Positions 1 through 8,167 are shown, counted from the first letter of the stretch. The stretch is 64,000 bases of DNA from AC-51 sp036265325 (GCA_036265325.1 DATAPH010000060.1:17809-81808), one strand, 5' to 3'. The notes: generated from the letters alone by a model not told the origin. Translations and numbers: made by a program.

Positions 1-190
1 CGCGGCGTCGACCGCTCGGCGTTGTATCGCCTGTTGCGCGGTGGGACATCGAGCGGGCGAGGCGCCACGCAGAGTTGCGTCAACCGCTTGACGACCGAAG
101 TGGCGCAATGCGTTGACGCCTGATCGCGGGCGATGAACCGTCAAGACGTTGCGCGACTTCGAGCGACAACGTATCGACGCATCTCTGTGC
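1..190. other. unassigned left edge
   Basis: No supported gene. One plus-strand frame is open from base 1 to a TGA at 121-123 (40 codons) and could be the tail of a gene starting outside the window. Its translation shows no family I recognise. The rest, up to the hairpin at 193, looks intergenic. Confidence 0.3.
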
Positions 191-192
191 GA

Positions 193-240
193 AGCCGCCC
201 CCCACTCGCGTTAAGAGGTCGACGCGCGTAGGGGGCGGCT
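193..240 (-). terminator. long inverted repeat downstream of the HtrA-like gene
   Basis: AGCCGCCCCC at 193-202 and GGGGGCGGCT at 231-240 form a perfect 10-bp inverted repeat. A CGCG/CGCG pair lies within the 28-nt loop. It sits 33 nt past the stop of the minus-strand protease gene, where a transcription terminator is expected. There is no U-tract, so it may act as an RNA 3'-end stabiliser or a Rho-assisted terminator. Confidence 0.5.
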
Positions 241-272
241 CCAGCCTCCGACCGAGTTCCGAGGAGCTGTCC

Positions 273-1490
273 CTAGACCGCCGGCCCCGAGATCAGCTGG
301 ACCGCCGCCGTGTGCTGCCCGGTCTGGTCTACCCACGTGATCTGGGCCGTCTCGCCGGGCACGTGCGCGTGCAGGGGCGGTCCGAGCGTGTTCGGCGACG
401 TCACCGTGTGGCCGTCTACGCCCGTGATCACCGCGGGCACGGTCATGCCGGCCTGGGCCGCGGGGCCGTTCGGCTCCAAGCCCACGACCAGCGCGCCCGA
501 CTGCACGCCGAGGTTCGCGGCGGCCGTCGGGTCGGCCTCGATCGCCTTGACGCCGACGCCGAGGTAGCCACGCTCGCCCATCAGGACGGTTCCGCCACCG
601 CCGGCCTGGATCTGGTTGACCACGTCGAGCGCCGTCGTGATCGGGATCGCGAACCCAACGCTCTGCTGCGACGCCGAGGTTGTCTGGGTGTCGGTGCCGG
701 CGGTGATCATGCCGATCACCTGACCGTTGGCGTTGATGAGGCCGCCGCCCGAGTCGCCCGGCTGGATGTGCGCGTTGGTCTGGATCATGCCGGTGAGCCG
801 CTCCGACGTGCCGTCGGGATCGTTCGCCGTGATGCTCCGGTTGAGACCCGTCACATCGCCGTTCGCGACGCTCGGGCTGCCGCCACGGCCGAGCGCGTTG
901 CCGACTCCGGCCACGTTCTCGCCGACCGACACCGACGACGAATCGCCGGGACTGATCGTCGCGAGTCCGGATGCGTTCTGCAGTTGGATCACCGCGACAT
1001 CGTGTGCCGGATCCACGCCGACCACCGTCGCCGTGTAGGACGACGCGCCGGGCACCCGGACCTGGATCTTCCATGCGCCCTTCACGACGTGGTTGTTGGT
1101 CAGCACCTCGCCGTTGGACGTGAGGACCATGCCGGTGCCGGCGCCCATCGGGGTCAGCTGGCTCGTCGGCGCGCCGATCTCCTTACCGAACGTCGTGACG
1201 TCCACGATGCCGGTCGCGGTGCCCGTCACCGGCGCTCCGGTGTTCGAGCCGTTCGACATCGAGATCGCGGTGACCGCGCCGACGACGAGCGTGCCGACGA
1301 GCGCGAGCGCGACGAGAAGCGGTACCCACTTGGAGGGCCGCTTCTTCGGTGCGGGCTGATCGGGCCGGGGAGCCCAGCCGACCGGGGAGGGTGCGGTCGG
1401 CTGGTTCCATCCCGGAGGCGCCGGCATGCCATGGAGGGCGCCGGGCCAGTGGTTCTGGGTCTCGTCGGGCGGGTTCATCAGGTCGGACAC
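273..1490 (-). CDS. membrane-anchored HtrA/DegP-like serine protease with PDZ domain
   Basis: Predicted trypsin-fold serine protease tethered to the membrane and acting outside it, typically in degrading misfolded envelope proteins. From the GTG at 1490 (405 aa), a proline-rich cytoplasmic segment (1-50) leads to one transmembrane helix (about 55-76). The protease domain has the triad His134 (TNNHVV), Asp164 (AHDVAV) and Ser247 (GDSGGG). A C-terminal PDZ-like domain covers about 306-400. The GTG is chosen because GAGGAG at 1499-1504 lies 8 nt upstream; an ATG at 1478 is the alternative. The frame stays open further upstream, but that part lacks a ribosome site. The organisation matches actinobacterial PepD/HtrA proteins. 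Family assignment is firm; the substrate is unknown. Confidence 0.9.
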   Translation of the reverse strand: MSDLMNPPDETQNHWPGALHGMPAPPGWNQPTAPSPVGWAPRPDQPAPKKRPSKWVPLLVALALVGTLVVGAVTAISMSNGSNTGAPVTGTATGIVDVTTFGKEIGAPTSQLTPMGAGTGMVLTSNGEVLTNNHVVKGAWKIQVRVPGASSYTATVVGVDPAHDVAVIQLQNASGLATISPGDSSSVSVGENVAGVGNALGRGGSPSVANGDVTGLNRSITANDPDGTSERLTGMIQTNAHIQPGDSGGGLINANGQVIGMITAGTDTQTTSASQQSVGFAIPITTALDVVNQIQAGGGGTVLMGERGYLGVGVKAIEADPTAAANLGVQSGALVVGLEPNGPAAQAGMTVPAVITGVDGHTVTSPNTLGPPLHAHVPGETAQITWVDQTGQHTAAVQLISGPAV

Positions 1491-1668
1491 GTCATCGGCT
1501 CCTCGATCGTTCAACACCACTGATTCGGTTGACGTTCCCCGCAGGCTCGCAGTCACGCCTGGGAGTTCCCTGTGGAAACGGCTCGAGGTGTGTCGGAACA
1601 CACCTCATTGACCGGTGGGACACCTCCCGCGTAGCGTCCGACCTGGCATTTTTCGAGGGGAGGACCGC

Positions 1669-2118
1669 ATGGCAGATCCGCCGGTCTACACCGTCAGTAT
1701 CGACGCTCCGCCGGACAGGGTGTGGCCGCTCGTCGCCGATCTGAGCCGCCAGGGCGAATGGTCGCCGAAGCCGTACCGCGTCGAGTGGCAGTCCGGGGCA
1801 CACAACGCCGTCGGAAGCACGTTCCGGTCGATCGGCTGGCTGCCGCAGGAAAGCGAGCACGTGATGGAGGGCGTGGTCACGGTCAACGAGCCGATGAAGA
1901 TCTTCGAAGTGACCACCCACGACGACAAAGAGGAGTGGACCAACACATACGAGCTCACGCCGACGGGCTCCGGGACGACGGTCACGAAGACGGTCATCTG
2001 GCCGCCGCTGAGCGGCGTCAAGGCGTTCGGACGGTCCGCCGTGTTCGCGGTCTACGTCAACGGCGCGATGCGCAAAGGCCTTTCGATGTTGAAGCAGAAG
2101 GCCGAAGCTGGCGCGTAA
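1669..2118 (+). CDS. SRPBCC-family protein (polyketide cyclase/START-like fold)
   Basis: A 149-residue protein with the SRPBCC pattern: an N-terminal strand (VYTVSIDAPPDRVWPLVADL), a central block ending in a W-x-P-x-x-W-like stretch, and a long C-terminal helix (about 120-147). Such proteins bind small hydrophobic ligands in a deep cavity; this one is probably cytoplasmic because no signal peptide is seen. ATG 1669 is preceded by a purine-rich ribosome site (GAGGGGAGGA) at a good distance, so an in-frame ATG at 1615 is not used. It is divergent from the protease gene and stands alone. The ligand cannot be inferred. Confidence 0.85.
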   Translation: MADPPVYTVSIDAPPDRVWPLVADLSRQGEWSPKPYRVEWQSGAHNAVGSTFRSIGWLPQESEHVMEGVVTVNEPMKIFEVTTHDDKEEWTNTYELTPTGSGTTVTKTVIWPPLSGVKAFGRSAVFAVYVNGAMRKGLSMLKQKAEAGA

Positions 2119-2154
2119 CCTCGTACCTATGTCGCGCAACTGTGTCGCGATAGA

Positions 2155-2470
2155 GATTAGGCCGAGGAACCTTGCGAAACTCGCCCTTGCGGGTGAGTCT
2201 CCTCGCTCGGTCCCTCGGCCCGATCTTATCTCTCGCTCCGACAGCGCTCCGTGAGGCGCGCGAACCGGGTTCAAGAGATGAAAGGTGGTCCCAGGCAACT
2301 CCACGACCGGCTTGGTTTCCTCGCGGTACCTCCGCTTTGGGGATTCCCAGATACCCCGCAAGCACAGGCAGTTCGCTTTCCCACCCGTACTCACAGGTAC
2401 TCCGAGTCGCCTTACGGCATCAGCCCTGCTCGGTTCCCTGCTTCGATCTGTTCGGCCGCCTGGGACCGAT
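2155..2470 (-). ncRNA. candidate large structured RNA, family not identified
   Basis: This ORF-poor stretch folds well when read on the minus strand. At the 3' end GGCCGAGG (2220-2213) pairs perfectly with CCTCGGCC (2167-2160). Further in, ACC/GGT and GCG/CGC pairs lead to ACTCACCC/GGGCGAGT (2198-2191 with 2186-2179, one A-C mismatch on this strand) closed by a GCAA tetraloop (2190-2187). Another domain has CCGAG (2433-2429) paired with CTCGG (2406-2402), enclosing GCC-GTAA-GGC (2418-2409). A third hairpin is GCGG-AGGTA-CCGC (2335-2323). Two GNRA loops appear only on the minus strand, which sets the orientation. The size and complexity suggest a ribozyme, riboswitch-like or orphan guide-type RNA (for example HEARO/omega-RNA-like), but I cannot assign a family. 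The boundaries are approximate. Confidence 0.5.
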
Positions 2471-2510
2471 GCGAACGATAGGCGACGCATACGACGTCTG
2501 CAAATGGCGT

Positions 2511-2542
2511 TGACCTGCACATATGTCCGATGACCTGCGCAT
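2511..2542. repeat. two direct repeats TGACCTGCRCAT, 20 bp apart
   Basis: TGACCTGCACAT at 2511-2522 and TGACCTGCGCAT at 2531-2542 differ by one base and are spaced exactly 20 bp, two helical turns. The palindrome ACATATGT lies between them (2519-2526). They sit between the methyltransferase start (2613) and the 5' side of the structured RNA, so they could be regulator sites for either transcript. Confidence 0.45.
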
Positions 2543-2600
2543 CCTTCGACACCAGAAAGAGTGACAAGACGACGGACGTCATGTTCGCGCTCGACGTCGG

Positions 2601-2606
2601 TACGCT
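2601..2606 (+). promoter_or_regulatory. -10 element of a leaderless promoter for the methyltransferase gene
   Basis: TACGCT fits the TAnnnT consensus and ends 6 nt before the ATG at 2613. No ribosome-binding site precedes that ATG. Transcription would start at or next to the start codon, giving a leaderless mRNA. No clear -35 box is seen. Confidence 0.5.
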
Positions 2607-2612
2607 CGTCGT

Positions 2613-3209
2613 ATGTGTGCACACGCACGTGCGGACGGGTTCAACGATGCGTATCGCGACACGCCGCCCTGGGACATCTCACGTCCGCAACCCGGGTTCC
2701 GTGCGCTTGCCGAGGACGGCGCGTTGCACGGACGCGTGCTCGATGTCGGATGTGGAACGGGTGAGCACGCGTTGCTCGCCGCGTCGCTCGGGTTGGATGC
2801 GACCGGGATCGACGGCGCGCCGATCGCGATCGAGAAGGCCGAGGCGAAGGCGCGCGAGCGCGGCATCGATGCTCGGTTCCTGGTCGGCGATGTGCTTGAG
2901 CTCGCGCAGACGGGCGAGCAGTGGGACACGGTGCTCGACTGCGGCGTGTTCCACGTGTTCGACGACGACGACCGCCCCGTGTACGTCGAGAACCTCGCCG
3001 CGGTGATCCCTGCGGGCGGTCGGTACTTCATGCTGTGCTTCAGCGATCGGCAGCCGGGCGCCGCGGGACCGCGCCGCGTGTCGCAGGACGAGATCCGTTC
3101 CTCGTTCGCGGACGGCTGGCGCGTGGACTCGATCGAGGCGTCGGTCATCGAGACGAACTGGCAGGAGCGAAGCGCCCGGGCCTGGCTCGCGACGATCACC
3201 CGCATGTGA
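2613..3209 (+). CDS. class I SAM-dependent methyltransferase
   Basis: A 198-residue cytoplasmic enzyme expected to transfer a methyl group from S-adenosylmethionine. The SAM-binding motif I is VLDVGCGTG at about residues 42-50, followed by an acidic motif II (GIDGAP, about 66-71), the motif FLVGDVLEL near residue 90 and a TVLDCGVFHVF post-II segment. The N-terminal PPWD (about 18-21) and the overall layout recall thiopurine-methyltransferase-like or small-molecule methyltransferases. The start lacks a Shine-Dalgarno sequence but has a TAnnnT box 6 nt upstream, consistent with leaderless expression. Substrate unknown. Confidence 0.85.
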   Translation: MCAHARADGFNDAYRDTPPWDISRPQPGFRALAEDGALHGRVLDVGCGTGEHALLAASLGLDATGIDGAPIAIEKAEAKARERGIDARFLVGDVLELAQTGEQWDTVLDCGVFHVFDDDDRPVYVENLAAVIPAGGRYFMLCFSDRQPGAAGPRRVSQDEIRSSFADGWRVDSIEASVIETNWQERSARAWLATITRM

Positions 3210-3315
3210 GCGGCAAGCCGAGAACGACTGCGTACGAGGCGTCTGCAGGGTCTCACGGCGGCGTGTAGGGTTGCCCTCTCGCGCACATGCGTCGGTCTGA
3301 CATCCGGAGGTTGAG

Positions 3316-4818
3316 GTGCTGCAGTCGTCCCGTCTTGCGCCCGCTCGCGTCGGTGCGTGGCTCGCCGTCGCCGTCCTCGTTGTGGCGGCCCTGGCCGGGG
3401 TCGCCGCGCCGGCCCGGGCCGCCTCGGGGCTGACGGCGTTCACGGTCGACAGCGAGGCCGGCGACTCCATCGCCGCAGGGCAGAGCGTCACCTTCACGTC
3501 GTCGAACGCGACGATCACGGCGACCGGCGATGACACGGCGCTGACGATGAACGTGACGGACGGCACGGATCACTTCGCCGCGGATCTGGCGGCGCCGACG
3601 GGCGGCGCCTTGACGGCCGGGACCTACACGACGACCCGATCCGGCGACGCCTCGAACGCCGGGCTTGATGTGTCCGGCGACGGCCGCTCGTGCAGTTCTT
3701 CAACGGGCACGATGACCGTGCACGAGATCGCGGTGGACGGATCCAACGCGCTCGCGACGCTCGCGGTCACCTACGAGCAGCACTGCGACGGCGCGACGCC
3801 GGCGTTGTTCGGCGAGCTTCGGTTCAACTCGGCGGTCGACTACAAGGCCGTTTCGGCGTCACCGGCGAGCATCGACTTCGGCACGCAACCGCGTCACCCG
3901 TCGGCGCCTAACCCCATCACGATCACGAACACCGGAAGCACGGCGGTCACGTTCGGCGCCGCGTCGCTCAAGGGAACGGCGCGCGCCGACTACTCGATCG
4001 ACTCGGACGACTGCTCCGGAACCTCGCCGGCGCCGACCGAGACGTGCGCGGTCGCGATCGTGTTCGACCCGAGCTCGGGCGCGAGCCGCCCGGCGCGCGT
4101 CGAGCTGCCGGTGGACACGGCGCGCGGCGTGGTCGTCATCCCGCTGACCGGCAAGGGCCAGAAACACACCACGTCCGTCTCGATCAAGGTGTCGAACTCG
4201 CGCGTCAACTTCAACGGCTCGGTCACGGTCACGGCGCACCTCGAAGATCACCGCAAGGTGCACAACAGGACGCTGTTCATCCTCGAGAAGCCGTACGGGG
4301 GCGCCAGCAAGCCCATCAAGTCCGCGTTGGTCGACCGGCACGGGAACCTCCAGGCCAAGGTGCGGCTGCAGAAGCGGGCCTCGTTCTCGGCGCAGTTCGG
4401 TGGTGACGTCGATTGGAAGGCCGCGACGAGCCGCTCACTGACCGTGCACGTGTTCGCGTCGATCAAGGGTCGGATGATCCGCAACTACAGCCGTTCCGGC
4501 TCCTACGCGCTGTACCACTACAAGGGCTCGTGCACGACGTCGGCCCACACGCGCTGCCCGGAAGAGGCCGTCAAGGTAAGCCCGAATCACCAGGGCGACA
4601 CGATCACCGCCACCCTCCAGGCGTTCACCGCAGGGAAGTGGCACACCATGGCGAGCATCAGCGGTCCGCTGTCGGCCAACAGCACCGCGATCGTCATCAC
4701 GTACTACACCGGGCCGGGCGTGATCGGCGTCAACCTCCGCTCGCACATCCGGTTCAGCGGTGACGACGAGAACCTCGCGCGAACGTCGTCGTGGGCGTAC
4801 TTCCGCGTGACCAAGTAG
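3316..4818 (+). CDS. secreted Ig-like repeat protein with choice-of-anchor D-type domain
   Basis: A 500-residue exported protein of unknown role. A Sec signal peptide covers about residues 1-36 (hydrophobic LAVAVLVVAALAGVAA, cleavage near ARA-AS). A beta-rich first domain is followed by an ASH/choice-of-anchor-D-like module (about 178-280) with ASIDFGTQ, ITITNTGS and CAVAIVFDPS, and then by a Ser/Thr/Lys-rich Ig-like region. GTG 3316 has GGAGG 5 nt upstream. No catalytic motif or sortase signal is visible, so it is more likely a surface or matrix protein than an enzyme. It converges on dinB with a 9-nt gap. Confidence 0.7.
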   Translation: MLQSSRLAPARVGAWLAVAVLVVAALAGVAAPARAASGLTAFTVDSEAGDSIAAGQSVTFTSSNATITATGDDTALTMNVTDGTDHFAADLAAPTGGALTAGTYTTTRSGDASNAGLDVSGDGRSCSSSTGTMTVHEIAVDGSNALATLAVTYEQHCDGATPALFGELRFNSAVDYKAVSASPASIDFGTQPRHPSAPNPITITNTGSTAVTFGAASLKGTARADYSIDSDDCSGTSPAPTETCAVAIVFDPSSGASRPARVELPVDTARGVVVIPLTGKGQKHTTSVSIKVSNSRVNFNGSVTVTAHLEDHRKVHNRTLFILEKPYGGASKPIKSALVDRHGNLQAKVRLQKRASFSAQFGGDVDWKAATSRSLTVHVFASIKGRMIRNYSRSGSYALYHYKGSCTTSAHTRCPEEAVKVSPNHQGDTITATLQAFTAGKWHTMASISGPLSANSTAIVITYYTGPGVIGVNLRSHIRFSGDDENLARTSSWAYFRVTK

Positions 4819-4827
4819 CGAGTTTCG

Positions 4828-6018
4828 TCAGTCGGGAAGCAACGGGACCTGGAGGCCGTCGCGGCGGCCGAGCAGCACGCCGCGGGTGAGGGACTTCGAG
4901 CCGAAGCGCTCCTGGACGTGGTCGAGCGTCGTGTCCATCGCCGCGGCCGGCGCTTTGCCGAACGGGAGCGCGAGCTGGATGGCGTCGTCGTTCGACAGGT
5001 TGCTGAACGTGATGCCGATCAGCGTGATACCGCGCTCCTCGATGATGGGGAGGGCGTCGTGGAGCAGCGAACGTCCCGCCGTGAGCAACGTCACGGTGTC
5101 GGTCGTCGACTCGTGCAGTGTGTGTGAGCGCGTCGCGCGCGTCAGGTCGTCGAATCGAAGCCTGAGCGTCACCGTGCGCGCGACGCGGTGTGCCTTGCGC
5201 AGCCGGCGTGCGAGCCGGTCGACCAGCGCGATCAGATCGACCTCGAGCTGATCGGGCGGGCGTGCGCGGCGGCCGAGCGCGCGTTGCGTGCCGATCGAGT
5301 GGCGCCGTTTGCCCACCTCCACCGGGCGCGGATCTCGGTTGTGCGCGAGCGCGTGAAGGTGCCGGCCCGACGCGCGCCCGAGGATCGCGATCAGCGCGTC
5401 TTCGTTCAGCTGCGCCACATCAGCGACGGTTGTGAGCGATCGTTCGCGCAGCTTCTTGGCGGTGACGTTGCCGACGCCCCAGAGGCGTTCGACCGGCAGT
5501 GGATGGAGGAAGCCGAGCTCGTCGTCGACCGGCACCACGAGCAAGCCGTCGGGCTTCGCGACACCGCTCGCCACTTTGGCCAAGAACTTCGTCCGCGCGA
5601 CGCCGACCGTGACCGGGATGCCGACCCGCTCCCGGACCTGTGCACGGAGACGGACTGCGATCTCGGGCGGTATGCCGGAGATCCGCTTGAGCCCGCCCAC
5701 GTCAAGGAACGCTTCGTCGATCGAAAGCCCTTCCACCAGCGGCGTCGTGTCGCGGAATACCTCGAACATGGCGTCGCTCGCGTCGCTGTACGCCTCCATC
5801 CGCGGGCGCACGACGATCGCCTGCGGGCACATGCGGCGCGCTTGCATCTCGCCCATCGGCGTGTAGACGCCGAAGGCCTTGGCCTCGTAGCTCGCGGCGA
5901 GCACCACCCCGCCGCCGACGATGACCGGCTTGCCGCGGAGCGAGGGGTCATCGCGCTGCTCGACAGACGCGTAGAAGGAGTCCGCATCGGCGTGCAGGAT
6001 CGTGGCTTGCTCGCCCAC
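4828..6018 (-). CDS. dinB: DNA polymerase IV (Y-family translesion polymerase)
   Basis: A complete 396-residue Y-family polymerase for error-prone bypass of damaged template. The catalytic acidic residues are visible: Asp11 in LHADADSF, and Asp101-Glu102 in LSIDEAFLDV. The steric-gate region (SFYASVEQ) and the PVIVGG, SYEAKAFGV and thumb-region helix-hairpin-helix (VERLWGVGNVTAKKL) segments follow in the usual order. The C-terminal little-finger domain is intact. The start is a GTG at 6018 with no clear ribosome site. A canonical beta-clamp motif at the C-terminus is not obvious. Confidence 0.95.
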   Translation of the reverse strand: MGEQATILHADADSFYASVEQRDDPSLRGKPVIVGGGVVLAASYEAKAFGVYTPMGEMQARRMCPQAIVVRPRMEAYSDASDAMFEVFRDTTPLVEGLSIDEAFLDVGGLKRISGIPPEIAVRLRAQVRERVGIPVTVGVARTKFLAKVASGVAKPDGLLVVPVDDELGFLHPLPVERLWGVGNVTAKKLRERSLTTVADVAQLNEDALIAILGRASGRHLHALAHNRDPRPVEVGKRRHSIGTQRALGRRARPPDQLEVDLIALVDRLARRLRKAHRVARTVTLRLRFDDLTRATRSHTLHESTTDTVTLLTAGRSLLHDALPIIEERGITLIGITFSNLSNDDAIQLALPFGKAPAAAMDTTLDHVQERFGSKSLTRGVLLGRRDGLQVPLLPD

Positions 6019-6058
6019 AGGCCGATGCTCGCACGGGGGACCGACACGCGAGCCGGGT

Positions 6059-6451
6059 CTACCGGTTGTCCAGGTACGACTCGGCGAGTGCGGCCGGGGC
6101 GCAGGCGAGCCACCCGTCGACGAGCAACTCTTTCAGTGGTCGCTTGCCCACCACCCGGAGCTCGATCAGCACGGCGGGATACCCGTTGAAGTGCGCCATG
6201 TCGAACACGCCCTTGATCCCGGCCTGGAGCACTGCGTCCTTCTCCGTCATCCCGTCGGTGCGCACGGCGACCACCGGCTGACGCGGTGGCGTCTCATCAT
6301 CGAACCGCTTCAGGTCGGCTTTCGTGTACGGGCGCTCCCACGCGAAGCCCTTGCCGGCGACGGACCACGTGCGGTTGCCGTGGCGTTCGCCCTCGGTCAC
6401 GTCCGGAAGCGCCAGCACGTAGCGCGCGACGTCGTCGAGCGTGGCCGCCAT
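6059..6451 (-). CDS. MmcQ/YjbR-family protein
   Basis: A 130-residue protein of the MmcQ/YjbR group (CyaY-like fold, often annotated as DNA-binding), with the typical order: DVARYVLALPDVTEGERHG at the start, a VAGKGFAWERP strand, and FNGYPAVLIEL followed by a C-terminal helix (ELLVDGWLACAP). The molecular role of the family is poorly known. ATG 6451 lacks a ribosome site but TAGCCT (6458-6463) lies exactly 6 nt upstream, suggesting a leaderless transcript; that box overlaps the stop codon of the small membrane protein gene upstream. Confidence 0.85.
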   Translation of the reverse strand: MAATLDDVARYVLALPDVTEGERHGNRTWSVAGKGFAWERPYTKADLKRFDDETPPRQPVVAVRTDGMTEKDAVLQAGIKGVFDMAHFNGYPAVLIELRVVGKRPLKELLVDGWLACAPAALAESYLDNR

Positions 6452-6460
6452 CGCGGCAGG

Positions 6461-6625
6461 CTATGCGATCTGGAAGAACAACAGCGCGCCGATGATGACG
6501 GTTGCCGCGGCGCCAATTAAGACGAGCAGCCGGCGCGTAACCGACGGCTTCCTCGTGTACAGGTACGTGACGATCCCCGCGGCGATCAGCACCGCGCCCA
6601 TCAGCGTGTCTTTGTTGAGCTTCAC
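6461..6625 (-). CDS. small two-helix membrane protein
   Basis: A 54-residue ORF starting at GTG 6625 with a good purine-rich ribosome site (GGAGAGGGAG) just upstream. The translation begins MKLNKDTL and has two hydrophobic helices: about residues 9-22 (MGAVLIAAGIVTYL) and about 33-52 (LLVLIGAAATVIIGALLF), joined by a basic loop (TRKPSVTRR). It ends with TAG at 6461, 9 nt before the MmcQ/YjbR start on the same strand. The predicted topology is a hairpin with the positive loop inside. Function unknown. The ribosome site and the clean membrane pattern are the reasons to call it real. Confidence 0.65.
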   Translation of the reverse strand: MKLNKDTLMGAVLIAAGIVTYLYTRKPSVTRRLLVLIGAAATVIIGALLFFQIA

Positions 6626-6714
6626 AGGCTCCCTCTCCGCCTCGTGTGCACCGACTGTAATGCGCGTGGCCTGTTGGCACGAATCCAGGCCGCGGCCGTA
6701 TCCGCGCCCGGTGA

Positions 6715-6720
6715 TACGGT
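6715..6720 (+). promoter_or_regulatory. -10 element of a leaderless promoter for the aldo/keto reductase
   Basis: TACGGT ends 6 nt before ATG 6727. The start codon has no Shine-Dalgarno sequence. This is the same arrangement as seen at several other starts in the window. Confidence 0.5.
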
Positions 6721-6726
6721 CGGTCG

Positions 6727-7770
6727 ATGGAGTACAGAACGCTCGGCGGGACCGGCCTCAAGGTCAGCACGCACTGCCTCGGCACCATGATGTTCGGGGA
6801 GTGGGGCAACAAAGACGTCGACGACTGCGTCGGTACGATCCGTGCGGCGATCGACGGCGGCATCAACTTCGTGGACACGGCCGACGTCTACTCGGCCGGC
6901 GAGTCCGAGGAGATCGTCGGCAAGGCGCTGAGGGGCCGGCGCGACGAGGTCATCCTCGCGACAAAGGTCCACGGGCAGATGGGTCCGGGGCACAACGACG
7001 CCGGCAACTCGCGCGTGTGGATCGCCAAAGAGGTGGAGAACAGCCTCCGCCGCCTGGGAACCGATCACATCGACCTGTATCAGATCCATCGCCCCGACGG
7101 GGACACCGACGTCGAAGAGACGCTCGGCGCACTGACCGATCTTCAGCGCCAGGGCAAGATCCGGTACTTCGGTTCGTCCACGTATCCGGGTTGGCAGATG
7201 GTCGAGGCGCAATGGACGGCCGAGCAGCGTGGGCTGTCGCGGTTCCGGACGGAGCAGCCGCCGTACTCGATCTTCGTTCGGCAGATCGAACACGACGTGC
7301 TGCCGGTCGCCGAGAAGTACGGGATGGGCGTGCTCGTGTGGAGCCCGCTCTGCCGTGGATGGCTCACCGGGCGCTACCGCCGCGATGAGTGGGACGACTC
7401 GCCGGAGGCGCGCGCGACGCGCGGGCCGCAGCGGGCAGACTGGATGCGACCGATGTACGACCGCTCCCGCCCGGAGGTCCAGCACAAGCTCGATCTCGTC
7501 GAGCAGTTGCTGACGATCGCCGACAAGGCGGGCATCACGCTGACCCACATGGCGATCGCGTTCACGCTCGCGCATCCCGCGGTCACGTCGACGATCATCG
7601 GTCCGCGCACGCGCGAACAGCTCGACGACCTGTTGGGTGCGGCCGATGTGCGGCTCTACGACGGGACGCTGGACGCGATCGACGAGCTGGTGCCGCCCGG
7701 CACGCTCGTCGACGAAGAGGACCGCGGGTTCGATCCCTGGTGGTTCGAGCCCGAGGCGCGCAGACGCTGA
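6727..7770 (+). CDS. aldo/keto reductase
   Basis: A 347-residue NADPH-dependent oxidoreductase of the AKR superfamily (YajO/YccK-like, TIM barrel, cytoplasmic). The catalytic tetrad is visible: Asp50 and Tyr55 (FVDTADVYSAG), Lys80 (LATKVHG) and His121 (DLYQIHRP). The C-terminal cofactor-binding stretch STIIGPRTREQLDDLL follows in the expected place. The start is an ATG with a close -10 box. It heads a plus-strand group with the VOC protein (30-nt gap) and the HhH protein. The physiological carbonyl substrate cannot be deduced. Confidence 0.93.
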   Translation: MEYRTLGGTGLKVSTHCLGTMMFGEWGNKDVDDCVGTIRAAIDGGINFVDTADVYSAGESEEIVGKALRGRRDEVILATKVHGQMGPGHNDAGNSRVWIAKEVENSLRRLGTDHIDLYQIHRPDGDTDVEETLGALTDLQRQGKIRYFGSSTYPGWQMVEAQWTAEQRGLSRFRTEQPPYSIFVRQIEHDVLPVAEKYGMGVLVWSPLCRGWLTGRYRRDEWDDSPEARATRGPQRADWMRPMYDRSRPEVQHKLDLVEQLLTIADKAGITLTHMAIAFTLAHPAVTSTIIGPRTREQLDDLLGAADVRLYDGTLDAIDELVPPGTLVDEEDRGFDPWWFEPEARRR

Positions 7771-7800
7771 GCGCCTGCAGACGCGAAGGAGGGAAGCGCG

Positions 7801-8160
7801 ATGAACTTCAACGGCATCTTGATCGGCTCGGAGGAGCCCGCCCGCCTCGTCACCTACTACACGAAGCTGTTCGGCGATTCGACTTGGGACGAGTCCGGAT
7901 ACACCGGCTGGCAGCTGGGCAACGGCGGCTTCACGGTCGGTCCCCACGACCAGGTCAAGGGCGACAACGAGCAGCCGGGCCGGATCATCTGGAACATCGA
8001 GAGCGCCGACGTGCGCGGGGACTTCGATCGGTTCAAGGCTGCCGGCGCAACCGTCGTTCAGGAGCCCTACAACCCCGGCGACGAGGCCGACGGCGACATG
8101 AGCATCGCGACGTTCGCCGACCCGGACGGCAACTACTTCCAACTCGTCTCGCCGATGTAA
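7801..8160 (+). CDS. VOC-family (glyoxalase/dioxygenase fold) protein
   Basis: A 119-residue single VOC domain made of two beta-alpha-beta-beta-beta modules. It starts NFNGILIGSEEPARLVTYY and ends ATFADPDGNYFQLVSP, the usual C-terminal signature where a Gln/Glu metal ligand sits. Such proteins are small metalloenzymes (glyoxalase, epimerase, resistance proteins) or metal-free binding proteins. ATG 7801 has a strong ribosome site (GGAGGGA). It is likely co-transcribed with the upstream reductase. Substrate unknown. Confidence 0.85.
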   Translation: MNFNGILIGSEEPARLVTYYTKLFGDSTWDESGYTGWQLGNGGFTVGPHDQVKGDNEQPGRIIWNIESADVRGDFDRFKAAGATVVQEPYNPGDEADGDMSIATFADPDGNYFQLVSPM

Positions 8161-8167
8161 GCGGGCC

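Noticed and set aside
1..123. Plus-strand open frame at the left edge as the tail of a gene
   Set aside because: Only 40 codons are visible, with no recognisable motif; it is kept as unassigned and not called as a CDS.
211..1523. Long open frames on both strands across the protease gene
   Set aside because: They are Arg-rich, without motif or ribosome site, and mirror the GC-rich codon pattern of the real gene on the minus strand.
2263..2276. GAACCGGGTTC as a possible tRNA T arm in the structured RNA
   Set aside because: It is an isolated self-palindrome without a cloverleaf, and lies inside a larger RNA fold.
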